Shown here piece by piece: positions 25,355-34,400 of a stretch of DNA of 64,000 nucleotides. How positions within the stretch are numbered: position 1 is the first letter of the stretch; the number at the start of each line of letters is the position of its first letter. The notes below the pieces were generated by a model, which searched no databases, was not told the DNA's origin, and saw nothing but the letters and a program-made list of their open reading frames with translations. Position numbers and translations under genes: made by a program. This DNA comes from Flavobacteriales bacterium (lineage in GTDB: Bacteria; Bacteroidota; Bacteroidia; CAIKAF01), in NCBI GenBank assembly GCA_022402535.1, contig JAKRSD010000024.1, positions 1 to 64,000 on the forward strand, read 5' to 3'.

Positions 25355-26161
25355 CTATTTTTTACTGTTTTCCACGGCATTTCGTACACTGCCGAATTGG
25401 AGCAGCAAACGGCGGGCTTCCTCTTCAGTAATTCCGGTCTGCTCCATGATCATCCGTGTACCGCGTTTTACCAGTTTTGCATTGGTGAGCTGCATATCCA
25501 CCATTTTATTTCCTTTAACATGGCCTGTTTTTATCATAGCCGTGGTAGAAATCATATTAAGCACCAGTTTTTGCGCTGTGCCCGCTTTCATACGTGTGCT
25601 TCCGGTTACAAATTCGGCGCCCGTAATCACTTCCACCGGAAAATCGGATTGTGCAGCCACCGGTGAACCTGTATTACAAACCACACATCCGGTTGCAATT
25701 CCGTGGTTTCGGCACCAAGCCAAGGCTCCTGCCACATACGGTGTGGTTCCGCTTGCGGCAATTCCGATAACCATATCCGCAGGACTTATATTATGTTCAG
25801 CCAATGCAGGCAAAGCGCCCTCGGGATTATCTTCTGCAAATTCCACCGCCTTGCGGATGGCAGAATCCCCTCCGGCAATCAACGCAATAAACAAACCGTG
25901 AGAAACGCCGTAAGTAGGCGGCAATTCAGAAGCATCCACCACCCCCAGCCTTCCGCTGGTGCCGGCGCCTAAATAAAAAATCCGTCCGCCGTTTTCCAGA
26001 ACGGAAATGACTTTATCCGTAATTTTTTCAATTTGGGGAAGTGCTTTTTCAATGGCCAATGGCACCGTTTTATCTTCCTCATTGATGGAAGCCAGCAATT
26101 CTGCCGTGGATTTGTGCTCCAGATTATCGTGTTTTCCCGAATCTTCGGTTGAATGAGACAT
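25355..26161 (-). CDS. murQ: N-acetylmuramic acid 6-phosphate etherase
   Basis: About 268 residues. MurQ cleaves the D-lactyl ether of MurNAc-6-phosphate to give GlcNAc-6-phosphate during cell-wall recycling. The SIS-domain fold is visible: IFYLGAGTSGRLGVVDASELPPT (substrate-binding), ALIAGGDSAIRKAVE, MVIGIAASGTTPYVAGAL, and ITGAEFVTGSTRMKAGTAQKLVLNMIST. The C-terminal UBA-like helix (EQTGITEEEARRLL) is typical. The ATG at 26161 is preferred to a GTG at 26185, which would add eight atypical residues. An MFS permease gene lies 61 bp upstream on the same strand, suggesting a shared salvage role. Confidence 0.96.
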   Translation of the reverse strand: MSHSTEDSGKHDNLEHKSTAELLASINEEDKTVPLAIEKALPQIEKITDKVISVLENGGRIFYLGAGTSGRLGVVDASELPPTYGVSHGLFIALIAGGDSAIRKAVEFAEDNPEGALPALAEHNISPADMVIGIAASGTTPYVAGALAWCRNHGIATGCVVCNTGSPVAAQSDFPVEVITGAEFVTGSTRMKAGTAQKLVLNMISTTAMIKTGHVKGNKMVDMQLTNAKLVKRGTRMIMEQTGITEEEARRLLLQFGSVRNAVENSKK

Positions 26162-26222
26162 GCCTTTTTTTATGCAAATAAACACGATTTATACGTTGAA
26201 AAGCGCACGTGAAATCTGCTCC

Positions 26223-27479
26223 TTAGGAATTTACTTCTGCTTCTGCGGTTTGGATATCGGATTTTTTCAAGGTTTCAGCCAATGGTACATCCACCCGTGA
26301 ACGCCAAAAATATAGGCCTCCGGCAAAAATCAGAAGCACCTGGGCAAACATAGCCACCGTGTAAAGCGAAGTGTAACCCACCTGATCGGCTAAGGCTCCT
26401 GAAAGGGGCATAAACAAAGAACCCACCAAAAATGCGGCAGCATTTTGCAGTGTAAAATCGGAACCTTCGGAACCGGGTCGGGCATGATCCATATATAGGG
26501 AGTAGCAAACCGCATGCACCGAACCTGAAAATCCGCCGCCAAATAAAACCGCGGCCCATAAAAAAGCAGAAGTCTGATAACCCAAAGTGGGGAAAATCAA
26601 AAACGGAAAAGCGGAAAGTGTAAGGAATAACAACCCCATCAAACTTTTGCGGATTCCGAATAATTTAATGAGATAGCCCGTAACCAACGAAAAAACGATA
26701 GCAGAAGCCATTCCCACGAGGCCGATATAGAATCCAATCTGTTCGTTAGAAAATCCGGCATCGGTCATAAAAGGCCTGAATTTATGATAGGCCATCTGCA
26801 GCGGAAGTCCTGTAAAGATGGCTAACAGAAAGGGTGCGATAATTTTTTTCCGCTGAAAAAAGGTGTATAATGTTTTGAAAGAAGCCCTTGATTTAACCGG
26901 TAAGGCCGGTTCATGGTAAAAGAATAAAGGAATTAAGGACAAAACCAGCAATCCCGACATGATGTAAATCGTATTTTGCCAACCTATACGGTTGTAATTC
27001 ATGAGCATGATTCCGCCGCCCACAAAGTAACCCACAAATGCACCGGCTGCCTGCAAACCGTTCCCCACGCCTCTTTCGTGCGATTTTAGTATCCGGGTGG
27101 CAATGGCATCTACGGCTATATCCTGGGTACTCAGAAAAAACAGCCCCACAAAGAGTAAAACAAACAAAAGCGGCATGTTTTCGCCCGGCAAAAACGTAGA
27201 AGCCGCCAGAGTAACCAATACATACAGCGAGGTAAGCAGAAAAACAATTTTCTTATAGTGATTGGCTTTTCCTGCGCCGCGGTCTATATACGGCGCCCAT
27301 AAAAACTTGAGCGCATACGGAATTCCCAGGGCATACAGATATCCGATCTGCTCCAGAGAATAGCCTTCTCTCCGCATGATGACGGGCAGTGCGGTGATAA
27401 AAAAGGCAAATGGCAAAAACTGGGTAAAATACAGAGAAGCCAACAACACATACTTGGATATACTTTCTCTGCCTGCCAC
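26223..27479 (-). CDS. Major facilitator superfamily permease (AmpG/RhtX-like)
   Basis: 418 residues, starting at a GTG codon, with about 12 hydrophobic segments. The LYALGIPYALKFLWAPYIDR block in the first cytosolic loop is typical of the AmpG, RhtX/FptX and acetyl-CoA-transporter subgroup of MFS proteins, followed by FFLSTQDIAVDAIATRIL. AmpG members import GlcNAc-anhydroMurNAc muropeptides, while RhtX/FptX members take up siderophores. Its position directly before murQ favours muropeptide or MurNAc salvage, but the substrate is an inference. A -7 box (27506-27513) lies upstream. Confidence 0.85.
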   Translation of the reverse strand: MAGRESISKYVLLASLYFTQFLPFAFFITALPVIMRREGYSLEQIGYLYALGIPYALKFLWAPYIDRGAGKANHYKKIVFLLTSLYVLVTLAASTFLPGENMPLLFVLLFVGLFFLSTQDIAVDAIATRILKSHERGVGNGLQAAGAFVGYFVGGGIMLMNYNRIGWQNTIYIMSGLLVLSLIPLFFYHEPALPVKSRASFKTLYTFFQRKKIIAPFLLAIFTGLPLQMAYHKFRPFMTDAGFSNEQIGFYIGLVGMASAIVFSLVTGYLIKLFGIRKSLMGLLFLTLSAFPFLIFPTLGYQTSAFLWAAVLFGGGFSGSVHAVCYSLYMDHARPGSEGSDFTLQNAAAFLVGSLFMPLSGALADQVGYTSLYTVAMFAQVLLIFAGGLYFWRSRVDVPLAETLKKSDIQTAEAEVNS

Positions 27480-27505
27480 CGGATTTTATTGTTTTTTTGA
27501 GGAAG

Positions 27506-27513
27506 CAAAAATA
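27506..27513 (-). promoter_or_regulatory. Possible -7 box of the MFS-murQ unit
   Basis: TATTTTTG on the minus strand fits TAnnTTTG, 26 nt before the GTG start. No TTTG is seen at the normal -33 distance. Confidence 0.35.
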
Positions 27514-27601
27514 CATGCAAACGGGTGGAAACCTCTACCCCAAAAAGGTGAAATACCTAATAAATACCTATTTCGGAGGATTTAATTAGATAGTGATTAC
27601 C

Positions 27602-29518
27602 TTACCGGCTCACCATTAATTTTCGGTATGCTGTTACCCCTTGGTAAGAAAGCCTTACATAATACAATCCTGCAGGAAATGAACTTACCGAAACTTCCGC
27701 ACCGGTGGGTACCTGTTCTGATGAAAAAACAGATTTCCCGTTCATGTCGAAGATTTCCACCTGTTGGCTCGGAAACGGACCGTACAACACAAAAGCAGAT
27801 TCCGTGGGATTGGGCGAAATAAACCATTCTGATTCTCCCGGTTCTTTTACCGTTACTGTTGAAATGTCATATACATAAATATCATCCAGGTAAAAGTGGT
27901 TTCCGCCGCCCGAAATCAGTTCAAAGCGCACCAGAATATTGTCTGTCCGGTACAACGAAGGAATTCCCGTAATAAGTACTTCATCCCAATCCCCGTTTCC
28001 GGGGACAAAATCACCGCTTACGGTATTGTCAACCGTAGGCAAATCAGCCGCAGAAATAGTTCTGCGGGTAATCCAGGTTTGTCCGCAGTCTTTGCTGAGT
28101 TTTATTAGAAGACGGTCTGTATTGGCGGTATCTCTTTGGGCAAATGCGTACTTGAAATAGATTACCGGATCGGGTGTCTGCGACAAATCTAAACGGGGCG
28201 TGGTGAGCCGGTAGGCATGATCGGGAGTGTTTCCGTTGCCTTCCAGTTTGATGGCATGCATACCCGTTGCCGCTACATTCTGCCATTCAAAACAATTGAA
28301 ATCGGGACAATCGCTATGCATGTTTCCTGCATTCATGGAGGTCCATGACTCAAACCCTTCGATATACGGCAAAGTAATAGGCGTATTTTCTACAATTTTA
28401 ATATAGCCTTCGCGGAGTATGGATAATTGTTCGGTTCCGTCGGAAACGTTTAGCGAAACATCGTATTTGCCCGATGCCGGATAGGAGTATGTGAATGAAG
28501 CCGCCGACGGGGGATTTCCGGAACCCACATTCCAATTCCACGAAACGGGGTCGTGATAGGATGCATCAAAAAACTGTATGGGCTGATTGATACAGGCTAT
28601 TTTTTTGTTTGTGTAAAAATCGGCGGCACATAAAGGCGCATCCACCGAAAGGCCCGTAGCAGCGAGATTAGCAGGCGTCCACAAATTATTCCGCTCGGCG
28701 GTGGCACTGTTCAGCGCATCGTGCACCCGTTGTTTCTGTCCTTGGGTAAACATGCGGGCACAATAGGCATAATCCATAAAATTCTGCACATTATCCAACT
28801 GCCCGTCGCACGATTCGGAATTGAGGTTACAACTGCTCCAGCCTATGGTCTGCGGCGTATCGGCCACACTGTCGCCCACTGTGCAGTTTATACTTTGGCC
28901 TACGGGCAGATAATAAAACTCGGGCACGTTATTTCCGCCCCAGATATGAAACAGATTGAGATAATGCCCCACTTCGTGCGATAACACCACCGAACGCAAA
29001 TCGTTGGAGGTGCCGATATTTCCAAAATAGCTGCCTTGAATCACAATGCCATCCCAACCGGGCAGCGAATCAGCCTGAAAAGGCATGAGGGCATGACCGG
29101 CTAATCCGGCGGCGTTTCGTACCACATACACATTCAGGTATTTATTCCGGGGCCAGTGAATCAGTGATTTCACATTATGCCCACCGGTTGTGGTGAGTTC
29201 AGAACGAATCCGGTTGATTCCATTGGTACAATTACCATCGGGATCAAATTTGGCCAGTTCAAATTCCACTTCCATATCGGCCGCAATGGGCTTAAAAACG
29301 GGAACAATCTCAGCCGTATCCGGATTTTGTTTGCGCCAGTTTCGGGTTAAAATCTGAATGCCATTTTTTATCTGTTCATCCGAAATATTTTCGCTTCCGT
29401 CGGCATGAATCACATGCACCACCACCGGAATTTTGTATGGATTCTGGGCCACAAGCGAATGGCCTAACAAAAGAAATAAAAGACTAAAAAAGGGTAGAGA
29501 AAGGATATGCTTTTTCAT
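27602..29518 (-). CDS. Secreted M43-family metalloprotease with PKD domain and T9SS sorting domain
   Basis: About 638 residues from the ATG at 29518, which directly precedes the signal peptide (MKKHILSLPFFSLLFLLLG); an upstream in-frame start would add a non-secretory leader. The pappalysin-type zinc site is HEVGHYLNLFH (residues 181-191 from this start) with Glu182 catalytic, followed by CTVGDSVADTPQT and NFMDYAYCARMFTQGQ containing the Met-turn. A PKD-like domain (about 310-375) includes SFTYSYPASGKYDVSLNVSDG, and a jelly-roll-like domain follows with YLDDIYVYD. The last 70 residues are a T9SS type A sorting domain (WFISPNPTESAFVL...FPAGLYYVRLSYQGVTAYRKLM). It is predicted to be exported and to degrade extracellular proteins. 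Confidence 0.94.
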   Translation of the reverse strand: MKKHILSLPFFSLLFLLLGHSLVAQNPYKIPVVVHVIHADGSENISDEQIKNGIQILTRNWRKQNPDTAEIVPVFKPIAADMEVEFELAKFDPDGNCTNGINRIRSELTTTGGHNVKSLIHWPRNKYLNVYVVRNAAGLAGHALMPFQADSLPGWDGIVIQGSYFGNIGTSNDLRSVVLSHEVGHYLNLFHIWGGNNVPEFYYLPVGQSINCTVGDSVADTPQTIGWSSCNLNSESCDGQLDNVQNFMDYAYCARMFTQGQKQRVHDALNSATAERNNLWTPANLAATGLSVDAPLCAADFYTNKKIACINQPIQFFDASYHDPVSWNWNVGSGNPPSAASFTYSYPASGKYDVSLNVSDGTEQLSILREGYIKIVENTPITLPYIEGFESWTSMNAGNMHSDCPDFNCFEWQNVAATGMHAIKLEGNGNTPDHAYRLTTPRLDLSQTPDPVIYFKYAFAQRDTANTDRLLIKLSKDCGQTWITRRTISAADLPTVDNTVSGDFVPGNGDWDEVLITGIPSLYRTDNILVRFELISGGGNHFYLDDIYVYDISTVTVKEPGESEWFISPNPTESAFVLYGPFPSQQVEIFDMNGKSVFSSEQVPTGAEVSVSSFPAGLYYVRLSYQGVTAYRKLMVSR

Positions 29519-29531
29519 GTTTGACTTCAAA

Positions 29532-30395
29532 TTAAAAAGAGTACGATATACCCGTGAGTTTTTCCGTGATTTCCCACAAACGGTGCGCATTTTCCAGGGA
29601 ATCGGCCAAGGGATTTATTTTACTTTCTTTACAGTTGGAAAAATATTTTCCCGTTACTCCCTCTACTTTTTCAGAAGTAGCCAGATAACAGGATGTCTGT
29701 GCCCCCTGCTCCACTGAAACTCCGGCCAGCATACTGAATACTTTCCATGCCGCGCCAAAAAAAACATGGTCACTCTTGCCGCCAATATTCGTTTTCACCA
29801 CTCCGGGATGCAGGGCATTCACCGTAATGCCCAGAGGCAATAGTTTTTCGGCAAGTGCTTTTGTAAACAACACGTTCATCAATTTGGTATTGCCGTACTG
29901 ACTCATGATGAAATATTTACGTTCGCCCTGCAGATTATCCCATTCCAATTTCCCCTGCAGATGCGAATTGGAACTCACGCACACAATCCTGGATTTACGG
30001 CCCTTTTTGAGCAGAGGCAACAAAGCCGCCGTAAGGGTATAATAGGCCAGATGATTCAGTGCAAAAGTTTTTTCAAACCCTTCATCGGTAAGCTCGCGGG
30101 AGGCAAAAACGCCTCCGGCATTATTGATCAGCACATCTATTTTATCAAGGGTTTTGAGCATTTCGTCAGCCGCCTGTAATATGCTTTTTTGCGAAAGCAA
30201 ATCACAAATAAAATAGCCGTATTCTTTAGCCGGATTGTCCTTTTTCCATCCATTCACCAGGTATTCACAAGCTTCCGAATTTCTGCCCAAAATATACACG
30301 TGATGGCCTTCTTCCACCATTTTTTGGGCGGTTGCCATGCCGATTCCCGACGTTCCGCCGGTTATCAGAATGGTTCTGGTTTCCATATTTTTCAT
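29532..30395 (-). CDS. Short-chain dehydrogenase/reductase (retinol-dehydrogenase-like)
   Basis: 287 residues with a Rossmann fold. The NAD(P)-binding motif TGGTSGIG is at residues 12-19, the NNAG motif is in DVLINNAGGVF, the catalytic serine is in VCVSSNSH, and the active-site YxxxK is YGNTK. The long insert between Ser and Tyr and the HPGVVKTNIGG segment are common in retinol dehydrogenase and WW-domain oxidoreductase-like SDRs. The substrate is unknown. It lies 13 bp upstream of the M43 protease start on the same strand. Start codons at 30395 and 30386 are both possible. Confidence 0.9.
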   Translation of the reverse strand: MKNMETRTILITGGTSGIGMATAQKMVEEGHHVYILGRNSEACEYLVNGWKKDNPAKEYGYFICDLLSQKSILQAADEMLKTLDKIDVLINNAGGVFASRELTDEGFEKTFALNHLAYYTLTAALLPLLKKGRKSRIVCVSSNSHLQGKLEWDNLQGERKYFIMSQYGNTKLMNVLFTKALAEKLLPLGITVNALHPGVVKTNIGGKSDHVFFGAAWKVFSMLAGVSVEQGAQTSCYLATSEKVEGVTGKYFSNCKESKINPLADSLENAHRLWEITEKLTGISYSF

Positions 30396-30463
30396 CGAAA
30401 AAACGTAATGAGAAAATTCTTTGATTAACCCCGTAAATCTAAAAAATTAAACCAATCAACCCT

Positions 30464-30471
30464 TACCTTTG
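30464..30471 (+). promoter_or_regulatory. -7 box close to the TonB receptor start
   Basis: TACCTTTG matches TAnnTTTG exactly and ends 6 nt before the ATG at 30478, predicting a nearly leaderless transcript. No TTTG at -33 was found. Confidence 0.5.
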
Positions 30472-30477
30472 CACGCC

Positions 30478-32907
30478 ATGCATTTGAGTAGATTGTTATT
30501 TGTACTGAGTTATGTGCTTTCCGCATGCGGTTTTGCTGTGGCGCAAAATGTGCTGATAACCGGCGTGGTTTCCAACAATGCGGGCGAACTGATACCATAC
30601 GCCAATATTTTTGAAGTAAAGAGCGAAACAGGAGCTTCAACCGATGAAACGGGCCGTTTCAAACTCAGCATACCGGCGGGTGATGTGGAAATTACGGCAT
30701 CTGCCGTGGGCATTGAAAAGACCACGTTGCGATTTAATGCGCTCCGCGATACATTCATCATTTTTTCGTGTATCGAAAACCGGCAATTAAATCTGGTGGA
30801 AATTGTATCGGACAAATCGGGTAGCCTGATTGAACGCGTGCAGATGAGTTCCATCACTTTAGATGCCGAACAAATCAATAAGATGCCATCCCTTTTTGGC
30901 GAAGCCGATTTAATCCGCACACTTACCTTTTTGCCCGGCGTAAGCAATGGAAATGAAGGGAATATGGGTTTTTATGTGCGAGGCGGAAGTGCCGACCAAA
31001 ACCTGATTCTGATGGACGGAGTTCCGCTGTATAATGCCGCACATATCCTGGGGTTTTTCTCGCTGTTCAACCCCGAAACCATGAAAAGCGTAAACCTGAT
31101 TAAAGGTGGATTTCCGGCGAGATATGGAGGCAGACTGGCATCCGTTACCGAAATCACCATGAAACAGGGCAATACGGAAAAATTTTCGCTCGAAGGCGGA
31201 ATCGGACTGCTTACGGCTAAAGCCACCATTCAGGGACCGATTTATAAAGGCAAAACTTCCTTTCTGGTGTCGGGACGCAGCGCCTATATCAACTTGTTGG
31301 CTAAGCCCATTTTGGGTATCATGAATAATAACAAAGGCGCCAATTCCATTGATGAAAAAATTTCACCGGGATTTTCTTTTTCCGATGTGAACGCGAACAT
31401 CCAACACATTTTCAACAATAAAACACGCATCTGGAGCACCAATTACTGGGGGCGCGACCGTATAGACAGCCGGGTTGAAAATCCGGGGCTCAACAAAACC
31501 GGGAATTACATTTTTGATATGAACTGGCAGACGCGCATCGCTTCGCTGCATCTGGAACATAAATTCAAAGAAAATGTGATTTTTTATACTTCAGCGTCCT
31601 ACACCGATTTTGATTATCGTACGCAGCAGGCCAACATTGATGTGTTCGACAGCGACGGAAGCATCAGCGGAGCTATCAACAATTATTTCAGCCGCATAAA
31701 AGACATAAACCTGAAAGCGCAGATACAGTGGAGGGCAGGAAAATCCAATCTGCTGAGAGCCGGCGTTAATGCCATTTACCACGATTACCTGTCCGATGCC
31801 AATATATTCAGCACCGATAAAATGCCCGGAAAAGCCCGTCCCGATGCCGATGCCGACCGGGTGTTTGCCACGGAACTGAACTTTTTTGCCGAAGATGAAA
31901 TATCGATTGCCGACCGGATTAAAATGGCACTTGGAATCCATGTGGGAAGTTACCGCCTGCCCCAGAAATGGTTTTGGAGTGTGCAGCCCCGCGCCGCACT
32001 GAATATTATTGCGTCTGAACACTGGAGCATCAAAGCCTCTTATGCCCGTATGATGCAACCCGTACACATGCTCACCAATTATGGCATCGGTTTACCTACC
32101 GATCTTTGGGTTCCCGCCACGGTGAAATTTGCGCCCCAATTATCGCACGATATGGCGGCCGGGCTCAATGCCGGCTACACCATTCTGGGTTCTCCTTTCG
32201 AGTTTTCGTTGGAAGGATTTTACAGACTCTCTGACAATGTTTTGGAATACAAAGACGGGGCTTCTTTCACGGGCAATCAAACCCGTTGGGAAGATGTAAC
32301 CGAGCAGGGAAAAGGAGAATCCTACGGTATGGAAGTGATGGTAAGAAAAGAAGGACAAAAAATTACAGGATGGGTGGGCTACACACTGAGTTGGTCGTGG
32401 CGAAAATTCGATAATATAAACGGTGGCGAAAAATTTCCCTACCGATACGACAGACGACATGCGGTGAATGTGGTGATTAACATAAAATTCCCGAAAGGAA
32501 TAAGCCTAACTGCTACCTGGCTTTATGGCACCGGAAATGCCATCACGCTGCCCACGGTACAATACGCATCGGCATACCCCGTTCCGGAATTGGCGTTCAG
32601 TCCGCTGAATCCGGGTACCGAAGCCGAGGACGTGAGCAAGCGTAATAATTTCAGAATGCAGGCGTATCATCGTATGGACATCGGATTGAATTTCGAAAAA
32701 GCGAAAAAATGGGGAAAACGCACCTGGAGCGTGGGCATATACAATGTGTACAGCCGACAGAATCCGTATCTGTACTACATCAATCAAAACGAAGACAACA
32801 CCAAATCGCTTCAAAAACTGTCACTCTTCCCGATTATTCCAACGGTTTCTTACCTTTTCACCTTTGATAGAATTCCGCCGAAAAGCGAACGAAAAAGAAA
32901 AAAATGA
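30478..32907 (+). CDS. TonB-dependent outer-membrane receptor
   Basis: About 809 residues from ATG at 30478. The signal peptide (ending GFAVAQ) is followed by a carboxypeptidase-regulatory-like domain (VLITGVVSNNAGELIPYANIFEV...DETGRFKLSIPAGDVEITASAVG), then a plug domain (LTFLPGVSNGNEGNMGFYVRGGSADQNLILMDGVPLYNAAHILGFFS, cited in part as YVRGGSADQNLILMDG), and a long beta-barrel of about 600 residues ending in TVSYLFTFDRI. This family imports large nutrients such as siderophores, vitamins or oligosaccharides using TonB energy. Its stop codon overlaps the start of a DUF4249 lipoprotein gene (ATGA), a common Bacteroidota pairing. The ligand is unknown. Confidence 0.95.
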   Translation: MHLSRLLFVLSYVLSACGFAVAQNVLITGVVSNNAGELIPYANIFEVKSETGASTDETGRFKLSIPAGDVEITASAVGIEKTTLRFNALRDTFIIFSCIENRQLNLVEIVSDKSGSLIERVQMSSITLDAEQINKMPSLFGEADLIRTLTFLPGVSNGNEGNMGFYVRGGSADQNLILMDGVPLYNAAHILGFFSLFNPETMKSVNLIKGGFPARYGGRLASVTEITMKQGNTEKFSLEGGIGLLTAKATIQGPIYKGKTSFLVSGRSAYINLLAKPILGIMNNNKGANSIDEKISPGFSFSDVNANIQHIFNNKTRIWSTNYWGRDRIDSRVENPGLNKTGNYIFDMNWQTRIASLHLEHKFKENVIFYTSASYTDFDYRTQQANIDVFDSDGSISGAINNYFSRIKDINLKAQIQWRAGKSNLLRAGVNAIYHDYLSDANIFSTDKMPGKARPDADADRVFATELNFFAEDEISIADRIKMALGIHVGSYRLPQKWFWSVQPRAALNIIASEHWSIKASYARMMQPVHMLTNYGIGLPTDLWVPATVKFAPQLSHDMAAGLNAGYTILGSPFEFSLEGFYRLSDNVLEYKDGASFTGNQTRWEDVTEQGKGESYGMEVMVRKEGQKITGWVGYTLSWSWRKFDNINGGEKFPYRYDRRHAVNVVINIKFPKGISLTATWLYGTGNAITLPTVQYASAYPVPELAFSPLNPGTEAEDVSKRNNFRMQAYHRMDIGLNFEKAKKWGKRTWSVGIYNVYSRQNPYLYYINQNEDNTKSLQKLSLFPIIPTVSYLFTFDRIPPKSERKRKK

Positions 32908-33803
32908 GCATGAACAAACCCCACATAAATCCGCTTTTGATTTTTCTGTTAGCCGCACTGACGGTGAGTTCCTGCATTAAAGACATCAGCAACGAAATTC
33001 CGCAAAGTGAACCTAAAATCACGGTGAACAGTTTCTTCAATCCGCGATTTCCGATTGTGGTAAGCATCAGCAAATCGGGCAGTATTTTAGACACATTGGG
33101 CAACAACTACCTTCCTTCAGCCAAGGGATATATTTTTGAAAATGAAGTGCTGGTTGACTCGCTTCAATATTACAGTGAATTCAATCTGCACATAGCGGCC
33201 AATTTATTCGTACCCCAATCCGGGAATCAGTATCGGATTCAGGTACAATCAGACGGTTTGCCCTCCGTAACCGGAGAAAGCTTACTTCCCGATTCGGTTC
33301 AGGTGGGAGCGGTTCAGTTGGACACGCTGTTTACACCCGCCATCGGAAAAAACACCTATCACCTGCGGATTACCCTGCCCGACCCGTCTACTTTGGGAGA
33401 TTTGTATCACCTGATGATTTATAGAAACCGCCTCAGACCCGACGGAAACTGGTATTTATCTCCACTTTGTTTTGAAACAGCCGACAATTCCATTCAAACC
33501 CTTTCCAGAAAAAACTGTTCGGGGGCGGTCTTTTCCGATGCTCAGTTTAACGGCCAAAACAAAGAAATACTCATCAACACGTTACAAAGAACAAAAGGTT
33601 CTTTATCCGATTCGCTGATGTTTGTGGTAGAATTACGCACCTGTTCGCAGCCTTATTACGATTACAACCGCACGCTGATTGAATACAAAAACGGACAGGG
33701 CGATATTTTTGCACAGCCGGCTCCCGTTTTGGGTAATATTCAGAACGGCTATGGAATTTTCGGCGGATATGCCCCCGTTACCGATACCGTAAAACTCAAC
33801 TGA
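32904..33803 (+). CDS. DUF4249-family lipoprotein, partner of the TonB receptor
   Basis: 299 residues. The signal sequence ends in a lipobox (ALTVSSCIKD, Cys at about 21), indicating a lipoprotein, probably on the outer membrane. The mature part opens with EPKITVNSFFNPRFPIVVSISKSGSILDT and continues as a beta-rich domain (YHLRITLPDPSTLGDLYHLMIYRNRLR), matching the DUF4249 family, which regularly follows TonB-dependent receptors. Translation is probably coupled to the receptor gene through the ATGA overlap. It may act as a substrate-binding or lid subunit, by analogy with SusD-type partners, but that role is inference. Confidence 0.88.
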   Translation: MSMNKPHINPLLIFLLAALTVSSCIKDISNEIPQSEPKITVNSFFNPRFPIVVSISKSGSILDTLGNNYLPSAKGYIFENEVLVDSLQYYSEFNLHIAANLFVPQSGNQYRIQVQSDGLPSVTGESLLPDSVQVGAVQLDTLFTPAIGKNTYHLRITLPDPSTLGDLYHLMIYRNRLRPDGNWYLSPLCFETADNSIQTLSRKNCSGAVFSDAQFNGQNKEILINTLQRTKGSLSDSLMFVVELRTCSQPYYDYNRTLIEYKNGQGDIFAQPAPVLGNIQNGYGIFGGYAPVTDTVKLN

Positions 33804-33810
33804 TACAAGG

Positions 33811-33843
33811 TTTTCGGTAAATTTAGAATCACAGAACCGAAAA
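33811..33843. repeat. Inverted repeat after the DUF4249 gene
   Basis: TTTTCGGT (33811-33818) pairs with ACCGAAAA (33836-33843) over a 17-nt loop, 8 nt after the stop codon. There is no strong T-run on the plus strand, so it is a weak terminator or an RNA-stabilising stem. Confidence 0.35.
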
Positions 33844-33860
33844 AATAAGTTTTCAACAAT

Positions 33861-33892
33861 TTTGCCCTCCCCGAGGCATTTTTTTACTTTTG
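33861..33892 (+). promoter_or_regulatory. Consensus promoter of the DUF3127 gene
   Basis: TTTG (33861-33864), a 20-bp spacer and TACTTTTG (33885-33892) fit the Bacteroidota promoter consensus exactly. The box ends 4 nt before the ATG at 33897, so the transcript should begin at or within a few bases of the start codon. Confidence 0.8.
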
Positions 33893-33896
33893 AAAC

Positions 33897-34286
33897 ATGG
33901 AAATATCAGCGAAACTTTACAAGATTTTACCTCCCGAAAGCATAGAAACCAAAACGGGAAACCCTTTGAAAAAACAACTTTTTGTAGTTGAAACACAAGA
34001 TCAGTATCCTAAAAAAGTATGTTTTGAAGTCATAAATGACCGTATCAATTTCGGCAATCTGCCTGAAGGAACGATGGTGAAAGTATTTTTTGATCCCGAG
34101 TCGCGTGAGTGGCAGGGCAAATGGTTTACCTCACTCCGTGCCTGGAAATTGGAAGTTGGCGGAGCTTCTCAGCCCAGCGGCGGTTCCTACGTTCCTAGTG
34201 AAGCACAGGCAGCAGCCATTCCTGCTCCTTCTGCCGGCGAAAGCTTTGACAGCTCTGGCGCTGAATCTGACGACCTACCATTCTAA
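33897..34286 (+). CDS. DUF3127 protein with SSB-like acidic C-terminal tip
   Basis: 129 residues. Residues 1-85 match the DUF3127 family, with an OB-fold-like beta pattern (EISAKLYKILPPESIETKTGNPLKKQLFVVE, PKKVCFEVINDRINFGNLPEGTMVKVFFDPESREWQGKWFTSLRAWKLE, cited in fragments such as GKWFTSLRAWKLE). Residues about 86-120 are a Gly/Ser/Pro/Ala-rich linker, and the protein ends in ESDDLPF. That layout (OB-like domain, flexible linker, acidic tip ending in PF) is the hallmark of single-stranded DNA-binding proteins, whose DDDIPF tip recruits repair and replication enzymes. A DNA- or protein-binding role in genome maintenance is inferred. It is a single-gene unit with a consensus promoter and terminator. 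Confidence 0.88.
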   Translation: MEISAKLYKILPPESIETKTGNPLKKQLFVVETQDQYPKKVCFEVINDRINFGNLPEGTMVKVFFDPESREWQGKWFTSLRAWKLEVGGASQPSGGSYVPSEAQAAAIPAPSAGESFDSSGAESDDLPF

Positions 34287-34309
34287 GAGAATGTTCACAA
34301 CCTTATATA

Positions 34310-34334
34310 AGCCTCCTGTCCGGAGGCTTTTTTT
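34310..34334 (+). terminator. Intrinsic terminator of the DUF3127 gene
   Basis: AGCCTCC (34310-34316) pairs with GGAGGCT (34322-34328) around a 5-nt loop and is followed by a run of T to 34334. Confidence 0.88.
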
Positions 34335-34400
34335 ATGCTGTTTTATGAATAAAAGCAGGATACAATTACATTTACAACCGATCATTTCAATTCCCCATGC

